Origin: an uncultured Clostridium sp.
GTDB taxonomy: Bacteria > Bacillota > Clostridia > Clostridiales > Clostridiaceae
Length of the DNA: 32,230 nt
NCBI GenBank assembly: GCA_902785295.1
Contig: CACZYK010000060.1
Span: forward strand, 1-32,230
Reading direction: 5' to 3'
Shown: one piece after another, positions 1-8,860 of the stretch
How positions within the stretch are numbered: the first letter of the stretch is position 1
How the letters are laid out: each line of letters begins with the position of its first letter
Translations under genes and position numbers: made by a program
Notes under the pieces: model-generated
Told to the model about the DNA's origin: nothing
The model's input: only the letters and a program-made list of their open reading frames with translations
Databases searched by the model: none

Positions 1-129
1 CATCAATAAATGAAATTTTTAAAACATTAAAATTAGCTTAGAACCCCACTTTCTACCTAACTGTAAAATTTTGTAATTAAAAACGCACTATTATAGATAA
101 AATATAATTTAATCCTTTTCTATAAGTGA

Positions 130-166
130 TTTAGAGATTATTTAGAGATTCATTTGATATTATAAT
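130..166 (+). promoter_or_regulatory. Tandem 11-bp operator and promoter of the solute-binding protein gene
   Basis: Two direct repeats of TTTAGAGATTA (130-140, and 141-151 with the last base changed) lie exactly one helical turn apart, followed by TTTGATATTATAAT with a -10 near 158-166. The repeats cover the expected -35 position, as is usual for activation by OmpR/PhoB-type regulators. The same arrangement occurs at 4666-4699. Binding by the regulator encoded at 3920-4600 is inferred. Confidence 0.6.
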
Positions 167-196
167 ATTGCAATTTATTTTAAGGGAGATGGTATT

Positions 197-2515
197 ATGA
201 AAAGATTTAAAGCATCATTAATAATTATACTAACTTTTTTATTTTTACTAACTTTTTTTAATGGGTGCAATAATAGTAATAAAAAAACTGAGGATAAAAA
301 GGGAAGTTATATTGAAGAGGATTATTCAATGCCAGAAGATATATTTAATGTAACTGATATGAAGAAATTAGATAATGGAAAAATAGGCTTATTAGGTATG
401 ACTGGTTATAAAGAGGATAGCTTTGAAATAATTAAGTTAAAATATTATGAATCTAAAGATGAGGGAAAAACTTGGAGTGAAGTAGATGTAAATTTTCCTA
501 AAAAAAATGGAGAAAAGTTTATTTCATATGATAATGGAATAATAACTAAAGATGGAAGTTTTATATTGAATTATTATGAATATACTTCTAAAGAAATTGA
601 AGAAGAAAATAATAAAATAAAACAAAATAGTACAAGTGAAGAAGATAATAATGGTTATGATATTAGTAAGTGGGTTATATTAGATAAAGCTGGAAATAAA
701 AAAGATATAGATAATTCAGAGGAAATAGGAGCATGTAAGGATATAAAATTAGATGATAATGAAAGTATATATTTTCTTTCATATAGAACTAATAAAATAA
801 CAAAGGTTAATTTAAAATCAGGAAAGGTTGAAAATATATTATCATTAGACAAAGAAATAGATAAATTTGTTGTATTAAAGGATTCATTAATAATTAGCAA
901 TGGGGAAGAAGTTGATAAATATAATGTTGAGACCTTAGAGAAAGAGGAAAAAATTGAAGTTTTAAGTAATAATAGCATTAACTTAAGTTATTTTAATAGT
1001 GAAGATAATGAAACCATGTATTTAGTAGGTAGTAAAGGAGTGTTTAGTTATAAGTTTGGAAATGAAATTTTAGAATGTTTAATTAATGGTTCTAAATCAT
1101 CTTTAGGAGATTCAGATTATAATTTGATGAAGTTTATATCTATTAAAAATAATGAGTTTTTAGCAATATTTTCAAATAGTAAATCTAATAAATTTTATTT
1201 AAAGCATTATTATTTTTCAAATGATATGCAAACTTCAAAGAAAAATAAAATAACTATATATTCACTTTATAAAAATTCTAATTTAGAACAAGCAGCAAAA
1301 AAGTATCAAGATGAACATCCTAATATTGAAGTTGAATATGAGACACCTATGGATAGTGAATTGCCAGAGAATATTACAAAGGATGATTTAATAAAAACTC
1401 TTAATACTGAGATAATGGCAGGAAAGGGACCAGATATAATTGACTTTTCAGATATTCCTTTAGAAAGTTATATGAGCAAGGGATTACTAGAGGATATATC
1501 AAGTGTTATAGATGATAGTAATAAAGAAGATTTATTTATAAACATAATTAATGATTCTAGTAAAAATTTATACATAATTCCAACAAGCTTTAATTTACCT
1601 ATAATTTTAAATAGTACAAGCAAAGATATTCAATCCTTATCAGATTTATCAAATAATATTAAGTCAATAAAAGAAGAGAATTTTCAAGATATAATAGCTC
1701 CAATAAAAGCAGATGAGGTTATTTATTATTTTGCAAGAAGTTCTTCAGGAAGTTTATTAAATGATGATAAGTCACTAAATAAAAAGGCACTTAAGGAGTT
1801 TTTAACTAATATAAAGACTATTTATGATGAATCAAAGAATGTACATAGTGAATTTTCTCTTGAAAATCATAAAAAATATGAAAAAATGTTTAAAGATAGT
1901 GGCAAAGAAGGATATCTTGGAGAATGGCTTTATTATTCTTCTGTTTATTTGACAGGTTGTGAGGAAGCTTTTTTAGAAAATTCACCTGCTATTAATATTT
2001 CATATATGGGAGATGCACATGATTTTAGAGTTATGTATTCTAATAAAAATGATTATACTAAATTTTCAGCATGGAAAGGTATGGGAGATAATAAAGCAGA
2101 GGGAAGAAGTTTAATTGGATTATCATCAAAAAGTAAAAATAAAGAAATAGCAAAGGACTTTATTAAAGAACTTCTTACAGAGGAATATCAAGAAAAAGAT
2201 TTAACTGGAATACCAATAAATAAAAATGTATTAAAAAATAAACTTAATGAACTAAAGGAAGAATTAGATGAAAACTTTGAAGCTACATTTACAGATGCTG
2301 TAGGAAATGTTACAAAACTTAAAGAGATTCCATTAAAAGATGAGGAAATTAATGAAATAATGTCTTTAGTTGAAGAATATAATGGATGGAGCATACCAAA
2401 TGAAATAATAAATAAAGTTATTAATGAAATGGTAGCTTATGTTGAAGGAAAAGTTTCAATGGATGAAACAATAACTAATATAGAGAAAAAGCTAAAAATA
2501 TATTTATCTGAATAA
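197..2515 (+). CDS. Lipoprotein: Asp-box/propeller-like N-terminus fused to a family 1 ABC solute-binding domain
   Basis: A 772-aa surface lipoprotein. A basic, hydrophobic signal peptide ends at FNGC, so Cys24 is the likely lipidated residue. Residues ~40-340 are beta-rich and hold one clear Asp-box (SKDEGKTW, 86-93), the signature of sialidase-type propeller blades. From ~347 the protein reads as a sugar-type extracellular solute-binding protein (ITIYSLYKNSNLEQAAKKYQ, then a GKGPDIIDF motif). At 772 aa it is much longer than ordinary binding proteins (400-450 aa), so a fusion is likely. The partner permeases are at 4778-6445, across a divergent two-component pair, under a promoter with the same operator repeat. 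A GGGAGATGG ribosome site precedes the ATG. The substrate is unknown; a carbohydrate or glycan is an inference from family. Confidence 0.8.
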   Translation: MKRFKASLIIILTFLFLLTFFNGCNNSNKKTEDKKGSYIEEDYSMPEDIFNVTDMKKLDNGKIGLLGMTGYKEDSFEIIKLKYYESKDEGKTWSEVDVNFPKKNGEKFISYDNGIITKDGSFILNYYEYTSKEIEEENNKIKQNSTSEEDNNGYDISKWVILDKAGNKKDIDNSEEIGACKDIKLDDNESIYFLSYRTNKITKVNLKSGKVENILSLDKEIDKFVVLKDSLIISNGEEVDKYNVETLEKEEKIEVLSNNSINLSYFNSEDNETMYLVGSKGVFSYKFGNEILECLINGSKSSLGDSDYNLMKFISIKNNEFLAIFSNSKSNKFYLKHYYFSNDMQTSKKNKITIYSLYKNSNLEQAAKKYQDEHPNIEVEYETPMDSELPENITKDDLIKTLNTEIMAGKGPDIIDFSDIPLESYMSKGLLEDISSVIDDSNKEDLFINIINDSSKNLYIIPTSFNLPIILNSTSKDIQSLSDLSNNIKSIKEENFQDIIAPIKADEVIYYFARSSSGSLLNDDKSLNKKALKEFLTNIKTIYDESKNVHSEFSLENHKKYEKMFKDSGKEGYLGEWLYYSSVYLTGCEEAFLENSPAINISYMGDAHDFRVMYSNKNDYTKFSAWKGMGDNKAEGRSLIGLSSKSKNKEIAKDFIKELLTEEYQEKDLTGIPINKNVLKNKLNELKEELDENFEATFTDAVGNVTKLKEIPLKDEEINEIMSLVEEYNGWSIPNEIINKVINEMVAYVEGKVSMDETITNIEKKLKIYLSE

Positions 2516-2545
2516 TTAATTGCCAGTTAATTTCTACAAAACAAG

Positions 2546-2592
2546 AAATAAGCTCTCTGCAAATTATAAAAATTAATTGTAGAGGCTTATTT
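2546..2592. terminator. Bidirectional terminator between convergent genes
   Basis: An imperfect long hairpin (AAATAAGC at 2546-2553 pairing with GCTTATTT at 2585-2592, continued by CTCTGCAA/TTGTAGAG) is flanked by A-rich and T-rich tracts. It can end both the plus-strand lipoprotein gene and the minus-strand kinase gene. Confidence 0.75.
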
Positions 2593-2640
2593 TTTATATT
2601 ATTTTCTGAGTTGTAGGTAACTTGCCAAGCTAATAATAGT

Positions 2641-3927
2641 TTAAATTGGTAGAGATATTATAAATGTACTTCCTTTTTCTAAGGTATCTTTAATTATAAT
2701 ATTTCCTTTATGAAGTCTTATTATTTCATAAGCAATGCTCAGTCCAAGTCCAAAATGCTCCTTGCTGTTATGAGAAGAGTCTCTTCTATAAAAGGGTTCA
2801 AAAATATGCTCTTTATCTTTATCACTTATTCCAATACCATTATCAATAACATAAATTTCAATATGATTACTAAAAGCTTTAAGAGATAATTTTACCTTTC
2901 CACTTGATTGGGTATAGCTTAAGGCATTGTTTATTAAAATAAAAAGGACTTGTATAATACGTTCCTTATCACATTTACATTTAGGAATTTCATAATCAGG
3001 AAGCTCTATTGAAAGTGATATATTTTTTTCTTTTGCTAATAGTTCAAATTCTTCATAGGTATTTAATAAAATTGTATCTAATTCTTCCTCAGTTTTGTTA
3101 ATAGACCAAGATTCATTATTAGCACTTGCAAGTAAAAGCATATCATTAATTAACCCTGCCATTCTATTGCTTTCAGAAGATATCATATCTATAAATTTTT
3201 CTTGGTCTTTAGGAGAAGCCTTTTTTAAAGCAGAAGAGGCAGAGGTAATAACAGCTAAAGGAGAACGCAATTCATGGGAAGCTGAGGCTATAAATTGTAC
3301 TTGTCTTTCTTGAGATTTTTCTATTGGTTTAATTGTATGCTTAGTAAAAAAATAAGCAAAGAAGCCTAAGGATAATAAGGCTATTATATCTATAAAAATA
3401 AAGGTGATATTTTGAGTAAATATTTTGTTATAGCAATTTTCTAGTGAGTATATAATAAGCACTCCTATATTATTAGAACCCTTATTTATACTGCCAACAG
3501 ATACATAATATTTTTCTTTGTCATAAGTACCTGAAAAATCTATATTAAATAAAGCTTTTGTATTTATTTTACTAGAAGAAATATCAAAATCATAATTATC
3601 AATAGCAAAGTCTTTAAAATATTTAATAAGCTCATTTCTTTTCTCTGACTCTATGACTGAATTATATGAAATAGGAGATGAATTATCTTCTATGTATAAA
3701 ATTATATTATAATTTTCTTCTGTTTGAGAAAGCCAAGAATAGCTTATTGTATTTTCAGATTGCAGATAGGAATAAATAGTATTATAGCATATTTTAAAAT
3801 TACCATATTCGTTATTAATAAGACTCTTTTTAGCTGAATACAAACAAAACAAAGAGGTTATTAATAATATGATTCCTGTAAATATGGTACAAATTATTGT
3901 TAGTTTAATATGTAATTTTTTAAGCAT
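2641..3927 (-). CDS. Sensor histidine kinase (HisKA/HATPase_c)
   Basis: A 428-aa membrane kinase. The N-terminal membrane segment (IKLTIICTIFTGIILLITSLF), an extracytoplasmic region of ~140 residues and a second membrane segment are followed by the H-box (FIASASHELRSPLAV), the N-box (LFILINNALSYTQ), the G1 box (DNGIGI) and the G2 box (GLGLSIAYEI). I take the ATG at 3925-3927, which overlaps the regulator's stop by 8 bp and has a GGTGG ribosome site just upstream. A longer reading to 3981 lies inside the regulator gene and is not supported. It forms an operon with the regulator at 3920-4600. The extracytoplasmic domain probably senses a ligand linked to the adjacent transporter (inference from context). 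Confidence 0.92.
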   Translation of the reverse strand: MLKKLHIKLTIICTIFTGIILLITSLFCLYSAKKSLINNEYGNFKICYNTIYSYLQSENTISYSWLSQTEENYNIILYIEDNSSPISYNSVIESEKRNELIKYFKDFAIDNYDFDISSSKINTKALFNIDFSGTYDKEKYYVSVGSINKGSNNIGVLIIYSLENCYNKIFTQNITFIFIDIIALLSLGFFAYFFTKHTIKPIEKSQERQVQFIASASHELRSPLAVITSASSALKKASPKDQEKFIDMISSESNRMAGLINDMLLLASANNESWSINKTEEELDTILLNTYEEFELLAKEKNISLSIELPDYEIPKCKCDKERIIQVLFILINNALSYTQSSGKVKLSLKAFSNHIEIYVIDNGIGISDKDKEHIFEPFYRRDSSHNSKEHFGLGLSIAYEIIRLHKGNIIIKDTLEKGSTFIISLPI

Positions 3928-4600
3928 TATTAACCACCAGCTTATAGCCAAGTCCACGAACGGTTTTAATGTTAAGAACACTTTCTACTGCTTTTAAACG
4001 CCTTCTTATAAAATATATGTAATTATCAATATTACCATCCTCCACCTCAGAAAGACTTCCCCATATTAAAGATAATAACTTATCACGAGATATAGTAACC
4101 TCAGGATTTTTTATAAATAATGATAAAACATCTCCCTCTCTTTTAGATAAGGAACATGACTTTGAATGGGAAGTAAGTATGCGTTCATTCACATCATAAG
4201 TTATATCCTTATAGGTTAATTTATTAAATGTCTCTATCTTTCTTGGTCTTCTTGTTACACATCTTATTCTTGCCAAAAGTTCATTAAAATCAAAAGGTTT
4301 TACAATATAATCATCTGCACCACAATCAAGACCAGTTATTCTATCCTTAACTTCTCCTAAAGCTGTTAATAATATAACTGGAGTATTGATTCCTTTTTCC
4401 CTAATTTTAGATAAAATTGATATACCATCAATAGAGGGTAGCATTCTATCTAAAATAATTAAATCATAACAATCTTCATTAATTAAAAATAATCCATCCT
4501 CACCATCATTACATATATCAACAATGAAATTTTCCTTCCTTAATTGAAAACTCAAAGATTTACATAAATTAACATCATCCTCTACCAAAAGTACCTTCAA
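3920..4600 (-). CDS. OmpR/PhoB-family response regulator
   Basis: The receiver domain shows the acidic pair (VEDD), the phosphoacceptor Asp in DLIILDRMLP, and the conserved Lys in VKPFDF. It is followed by a winged-helix DNA-binding domain (SKREGDVLSLFIKNPEVTISRDKLL to YFIRRRLK and VRGLGYKL). The start is taken as TTG at 4598-4600 (protein begins MKVLLVEDD). An in-frame GTG at 4607-4609 sits one base from the AAAGGA ribosome site, too close to be used. It is transcribed with its kinase and divergently from the permease operon. The 11-bp repeats at 4666-4687 lie between the two, so both activation of the transporter and autoregulation are possible. Confidence 0.92.
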   Translation of the reverse strand: MKVLLVEDDVNLCKSLSFQLRKENFIVDICNDGEDGLFLINEDCYDLIILDRMLPSIDGISILSKIREKGINTPVILLTALGEVKDRITGLDCGADDYIVKPFDFNELLARIRCVTRRPRKIETFNKLTYKDITYDVNERILTSHSKSCSLSKREGDVLSLFIKNPEVTISRDKLLSLIWGSLSEVEDGNIDNYIYFIRRRLKAVESVLNIKTVRGLGYKLVVNNA

Positions 4601-4665
4601 AATAATCACATCCTTTCAGTAAGAATTATAACAAAAAGTAGAATTTAATTCTATTATTAGATGAA

Positions 4666-4699
4666 TTTAGAGATTATTTAGAGATTACTTTGATATTAT
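4666..4699 (+). promoter_or_regulatory. Tandem 11-bp operator and promoter of the permease operon
   Basis: Two perfect consecutive copies of TTTAGAGATTA (4666-4676 and 4677-4687) are followed at the same distance as in the 130-166 site by TTTGATATTAT (-10 TATTAT at 4694-4699, 17 bp from the start of the second repeat in both places). The site lies between the divergent regulator gene and the permease operon. Assignment to the response regulator is inferred. Confidence 0.65.
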
Positions 4700-4777
4700 G
4701 TAATTGATATATTTATCAAAATAAAAGTAGTTGCATTTATAAAGTAGCTTTAGTTTAGAAATAGAGGAAAATTTGAT

Positions 4778-5620
4778 ATGAAAAAATATTTTAATAAGAG
4801 AGCATTATTTTTTATTATTCCTAGCTTTATAGGAGTAAGTATATTTATTTTAATTCCTTTTATAGATGTAATAATAAGGTCTTTTCAAAATGAAGTTTTA
4901 AGAAGCTTTGTTGGATTGGATAATTATAAAGAGATATTTACTAATGATGCATTTAAGCTAGCAGCCCAAAATACAATAAGATTTGTTTTTATATGCATTC
5001 CATTATTAATAATTAGTTCATTAGGAATTGCAGTAGTGATTCAAAGATTTTTTAGAAATTCAGAAAAAATTACAACTGCTTTTTTGGGTCCTATGGCAAT
5101 ACCAATTGCTTCAGTAGTTTTAATATGGAAAATAGCATTTAATAATCAAGGAATACTTAACAATATATTAAATTATTTCAATATAGAAAGTATAGATTTT
5201 ATGAATAGTGAGTATGCTTTTTGGGTATTAGTTGTTACTTATATATGGAAAAACTTGGGGTATACTATAATATTGTGGGTTGCAGGATTAGGTGCTGTGC
5301 CAAAGGAATTGTATGAAGTAGCTAAAGTAGATGGAGCATCAGAATTTAAGTGTTTTACAAAAATAACATTTCCTATAATAAAGCCTTCTTTGTATACAAT
5401 TACAGTATTGTCTCTTTTAAATTCTTTTAAGGTATTTAGGGAAGCTTATTTAATTGCAGGAAATTATCCTCATGAAAGTATGTATATGCTTCAACATATT
5501 TTTAATAATTGGTTTAGAAATTTAGCATTTGGAAAATTATCAGCATCTTCTGTAGTTATGGCAGTAGTAACATTTATTTTAATAATTTTGCTTCAAAGAA
5601 ACTGGGAAAAGGAGAATTAA
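4778..5620 (+). CDS. Carbohydrate-type ABC transporter permease, MalF/UgpA-like
   Basis: A 280-aa inner-membrane protein with six predicted membrane segments. It has the EAA loop that contacts the ATPase (ELYEVAKVDGASEFKCFTKI, followed by TFPIIKP). The N-terminal FIIPSFIGVSIFILIPF segment and the length fit the CUT1 family. The stop abuts the start of the next permease gene. A GAGG ribosome site precedes the ATG. No ATPase gene is nearby, so a shared MsmX/UgpC-like ATPase encoded elsewhere is expected (family knowledge). Its solute-binding partner is almost certainly the lipoprotein at 197-2515, which shares the operator repeat. Confidence 0.9.
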   Translation: MKKYFNKRALFFIIPSFIGVSIFILIPFIDVIIRSFQNEVLRSFVGLDNYKEIFTNDAFKLAAQNTIRFVFICIPLLIISSLGIAVVIQRFFRNSEKITTAFLGPMAIPIASVVLIWKIAFNNQGILNNILNYFNIESIDFMNSEYAFWVLVVTYIWKNLGYTIILWVAGLGAVPKELYEVAKVDGASEFKCFTKITFPIIKPSLYTITVLSLLNSFKVFREAYLIAGNYPHESMYMLQHIFNNWFRNLAFGKLSASSVVMAVVTFILIILLQRNWEKEN

Positions 5621-6445
5621 ATGAAAAGGAGTATTTTAAAATTTATAGTAATTGTTTTAGCTTTAATTATGATTATTCCTATTATTTTTGTAGTAGCTGG
5701 TTCTTTTATGAGCCCAGATGAATTAAAGGAGTATTTAGCACCTATTTTAGGGAATAAATCAGGATTTATAAATTGGCCATTGATTCCACAATATCCAACT
5801 TTAAAATCATTAGTAAAATTACTTTTAGACAGTCCAGAATTTTTTGTGATGTTTTGGAATTCTGTATTTTTAGTAGTAGCAATACTTTTTGGACAAGTGC
5901 TTATAGCAACTCCAGCAGCATGGGCGTTTGCACAGTATAAGTTTCCTTGTAAAAAAATATTATTTACATTATATATAGTTGTGATGCTTATGCCTTTTCA
6001 AGTTACAATGCTTTCTTCTTATTTGGTTTTAGATAAATTTTCTATGATAAATACAAGGTTAAGCTTAATAGTTCCAGGGATATTTTCAACCTTTCCTGTA
6101 TTTATTATGTACAGATTTTTCAAAAATATACCTAAAAATGTTTTAGAATCTGCAAGAATTGATGGAGCTGGTGAAACAAAGATATTTTTAAAGATTGGAA
6201 TACCATTAGGTCTTCCAGGGATAATGTCATCAATGGTTTTAGAGTTTATAGAATATTGGAACTTAATAGAGCAACCAATAACTTTTATAAAAAATCAAAG
6301 TAAATGGCCATTATCATTATACTTGCCAAATATAAGCTTAGAAAATGTAGATATGGCATTTATAGCTTCTTTGGTAACTCTTGTAACATCACTTATTGTA
6401 TTTTTTGCAGGACAAAAATACCTAAAGGAAGGAATATCAGCATAA
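5621..6445 (+). CDS. Carbohydrate-type ABC transporter permease, MalG/UgpE-like
   Basis: A 274-aa membrane protein, the second half of the heterodimeric permease. An N-terminal membrane segment (FIVIVLALIMIIPIIFVVAGSFM) is followed by an extracytoplasmic loop, further membrane helices and the EAA motif (NVLESARIDGAGETKIFLKIGIPLGLPG). The ATG follows directly after the upstream stop codon, with GGAG inside the previous gene's last codons, so translation is coupled. The adaptor gene follows 20 bp downstream. Confidence 0.9.
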   Translation: MKRSILKFIVIVLALIMIIPIIFVVAGSFMSPDELKEYLAPILGNKSGFINWPLIPQYPTLKSLVKLLLDSPEFFVMFWNSVFLVVAILFGQVLIATPAAWAFAQYKFPCKKILFTLYIVVMLMPFQVTMLSSYLVLDKFSMINTRLSLIVPGIFSTFPVFIMYRFFKNIPKNVLESARIDGAGETKIFLKIGIPLGLPGIMSSMVLEFIEYWNLIEQPITFIKNQSKWPLSLYLPNISLENVDMAFIASLVTLVTSLIVFFAGQKYLKEGISA

Positions 6446-6465
6446 GGGCTAGAAAGGAGTAGACT

Positions 6466-7674
6466 ATGATTAAGGAAGGAAAAAAATATAAAGCTATAAG
6501 CACTATAATTTATTTTTTAATAATAATGTTTATATTAACTCTATTATCTAGATTTTCAGATTCATTAACTGTTCCAAGAGTAACTACAGGAAAGCCACAA
6601 GATGGTGTTATAAATCATGAAATAACAGGTTTTGGAGTGATTTATGAATCTAAAAGCCATAATGTAACTTCTTTAGATGGAATTACAATAGAAAGTATAA
6701 ATGTAAAGCCTGGAGATGAGGTGAAAGTTGGAGAGGTTTTGCTTACACTAAATATATCTAATATTGAAACTCTTTTAAAGGAGGCAGAAAATGAAATTTC
6801 AAAGTTAAACCTTACATATAAAAGAGCAGTTGAAGATTATAATATAGCATTAAAAAAGTTTGATAAAAATATAGAATTAGCCAAAAAAGAAATGGATTTA
6901 GCAAAAGAAAATAAAGAAGAAATGCAGAGTATTTATGAAGAAAAAAAATCATCCTATGAAGAATTATTAAATAGCAAGGAAGAAGGTTTATTACCCTATA
7001 AAAGAGCTATAGAGGATTCTCAAAATATAGATACTACTGATTTGACTAAAAGGGTAGAAGTATTAAAGAAATTAAAAGATAATGAGGGAAACATAAAATC
7101 AGAAATTGATGGTTATGTAATTAGGGTTAATGTAGAAGTAGGTTCTTTAACAACTCAAACAAGCTTAATAGATTTATCAGATAAAAATAGTGAAAATAAA
7201 ATTGCCTTTCAGATTAGTAAAGCTGATAGCAAACTTATAGAAGGAACAGAAAAGGTTGATGTAAAAATAGATAATGGAAAAACTAGTATTACAGACTTAA
7301 AAATAGAATCTATAAAAGTAAATTCTGAAAATCCTGAAATGACAGATATTACAATAAGCCTTCCAAGAGGACAAGGAAAAATAGGTGAATATGGAGAGAT
7401 TATCATACATGGGAAAAGTAAAAATTATGATGTCATTGTTCCATTAGAGGCAATTCATCAAGATAGTAAATCTTATTATGTATTAGTGATCGGAAAAAAG
7501 AACACTATTTTAGGTGTCCAGCAGATAGCTTCTAAAGTAAGTGTGACAATATCAGATAAAAATGGTCTAAATGCAGCATTAGAAGATTCCATTTTAAGTC
7601 CAGATGATGAAATAATATTAACTTCTAATAAAAGTATAGGTGATGGGGATAGAGTAAGAAAGGGGAGTAACTAA
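6466..7674 (+). CDS. HlyD/MacA-family membrane-fusion (adaptor) protein
   Basis: A 402-aa protein with one N-terminal membrane anchor (ISTIIYFLIIMFILTLL) and a long extracytoplasmic part. A split lipoyl-like region is visible (SLDGITIESINVKPGDEVKVGEVLLTLN, ~71-98, then SEIDGYVIRVNVEVGSL near 208-224), separated by an alpha-helical coiled coil (~100-190) rich in Lys/Glu. A beta-barrel region follows, with VPLEAI and a C-terminal DDEIILTSNKSIGDGDRV. Such proteins usually bridge an ABC exporter to outer layers or dock on MacB-like proteins. Here the next gene overlaps it by one base and encodes a MacB-domain-like protein, while the upstream genes encode an importer-type permease. The mixture is unusual. 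Confidence 0.82.
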   Translation: MIKEGKKYKAISTIIYFLIIMFILTLLSRFSDSLTVPRVTTGKPQDGVINHEITGFGVIYESKSHNVTSLDGITIESINVKPGDEVKVGEVLLTLNISNIETLLKEAENEISKLNLTYKRAVEDYNIALKKFDKNIELAKKEMDLAKENKEEMQSIYEEKKSSYEELLNSKEEGLLPYKRAIEDSQNIDTTDLTKRVEVLKKLKDNEGNIKSEIDGYVIRVNVEVGSLTTQTSLIDLSDKNSENKIAFQISKADSKLIEGTEKVDVKIDNGKTSITDLKIESIKVNSENPEMTDITISLPRGQGKIGEYGEIIIHGKSKNYDVIVPLEAIHQDSKSYYVLVIGKKNTILGVQQIASKVSVTISDKNGLNAALEDSILSPDDEIILTSNKSIGDGDRVRKGSN

Positions 7675-8807
7675 TGAATTTTAAAAAAGCTACAATTGAC
7701 TTGTTTTTGATATTTATATTAGTTACTTGTATTGCTTATGGCATAAAATATAAAGATAATGATAATGGAAAAGATTTAGCAGAATTTAATATAGTAAATA
7801 GGAATATGAAGGCTAAATCCATAGAAGAAATAATAAATTCAAAGGAAGAAGATACATATCTTTTTACTGCTTTGAGGGAAGAAAAAGGCACAATAACAAA
7901 TAAAGAATTTAACAAAAGTAAAGAAAGCAACATTATAGAAATCACAGGAAATTCTTCTCTATTATTTAATTCTAAAATTCTTTTTATGGATGACAAGAAT
8001 GGTTGTCTAATTGATAAGAGTTTAGCATATGCTTTATTTGGAAGTTATGATGTTAAAGGGCTAGAGATATATATTGAAGGTAAAAGTTACACTATAAGAG
8101 ATGTTATTAATAATGAAGATGGTATAGTAGTTATTCAAAGCAATCCAGAAAAGGAAATGGAGCTTTTAGTGCTAGATATAACTAACAAGGATGAAAGATA
8201 CATAGAAAATTTTTCAACTAAGTATGGCTTTGAAAATAATTATACAACAAATAAATTTTATAAAGAGACTTCTAATTTAATGAGTTTAATATTGCCTTTA
8301 ATAATTGAATTTATGATAATTATAAATATACTTAAGTTAATAAAAGCACAAAAAAATAAGTTAGTTAAGAAAATAATATTAATAATGTTTCTTTTTATGT
8401 TTATATATTTCTTTTACTTAATTGTTAATGTAAAATTTAAAATAAATTATAATATAATTCCTAATGAATGGTCTGATTTTGATTATTGGAGAAAAATGAT
8501 AACAAAGTATTATGAAAGAAATCGAGAATTACTTTTTATAAAAAAATATTCTATGGATATATCACTTATAGATGATATGATAAGAAGTATAATTTGTTCT
8601 ATAATAGCTATAATAGTATTTTTTATTTTAAAAAATAGGATAAAAATTATAAATATTAAAGCGTTATTAAAACTTTTAATAGCAGTTATTTTTATAGAGG
8701 GATTTGTTGTATATAAAGTAGGTGTACATAGTTATATACCAATTTATTTATTGCCTTATTATTATGTAAGTTTATTTGTTATGAATAAGATAAAACAACT
8801 TAAATAG
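7674..8807 (+). CDS. Membrane protein with a MacB-periplasmic-core-like domain, no ATPase
   Basis: A 377-aa protein. An N-terminal membrane segment (LFLIFILVTCIAYGI, ~10-24) is followed by an extracytoplasmic domain (~30-200) in which IDKSLAYALFGSYDVKGLEI and GKSYTIRDV (~113-144) resemble the core of MacB/FtsX-type ectodomains. About five further membrane helices follow from ~203. Canonical MacB proteins have an ATPase domain or partner and a four-helix layout; neither is evident, so this may be a degenerate or specialised relative. Start ATG overlaps the adaptor's stop by one base and has a GGGAG ribosome site. The assignment rests on pattern recognition and needs a profile search. Confidence 0.55.
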   Translation: MNFKKATIDLFLIFILVTCIAYGIKYKDNDNGKDLAEFNIVNRNMKAKSIEEIINSKEEDTYLFTALREEKGTITNKEFNKSKESNIIEITGNSSLLFNSKILFMDDKNGCLIDKSLAYALFGSYDVKGLEIYIEGKSYTIRDVINNEDGIVVIQSNPEKEMELLVLDITNKDERYIENFSTKYGFENNYTTNKFYKETSNLMSLILPLIIEFMIIINILKLIKAQKNKLVKKIILIMFLFMFIYFFYLIVNVKFKINYNIIPNEWSDFDYWRKMITKYYERNRELLFIKKYSMDISLIDDMIRSIICSIIAIIVFFILKNRIKIINIKALLKLLIAVIFIEGFVVYKVGVHSYIPIYLLPYYYVSLFVMNKIKQLK

Positions 8808-8811
8808 CATA

Positions 8812-8837
8812 AAGTATTTTCGTACTTATAGTATAAT
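8812..8837 (+). promoter_or_regulatory. Promoter with inverted repeat upstream of the 36-codon ORF and response regulator
   Basis: A consensus TATAAT lies at 8832-8837. The -35 region is overlapped by an inverted repeat AAGTA (8812-8816) - 6 bp - TACTT (8823-8827), a plausible regulator site. It directly follows the stop codon of the upstream membrane protein. Confidence 0.45.
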
Positions 8838-8860
8838 GTTAAATACAAGGAGGGAAAAGT

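Noticed and set aside
1-196. End of a preceding gene at the left edge
   Set aside because: No frame with coding character enters from the left; the stretch is A/T-rich spacer followed by the operator and promoter.
3928-3981. Longer N-terminus for the histidine kinase
   Set aside because: The extra codons lie inside the regulator gene and would place a non-signal, tryptophan-rich stretch before a normal membrane helix; the ATG at 3925-3927 has a GGTGG ribosome site.
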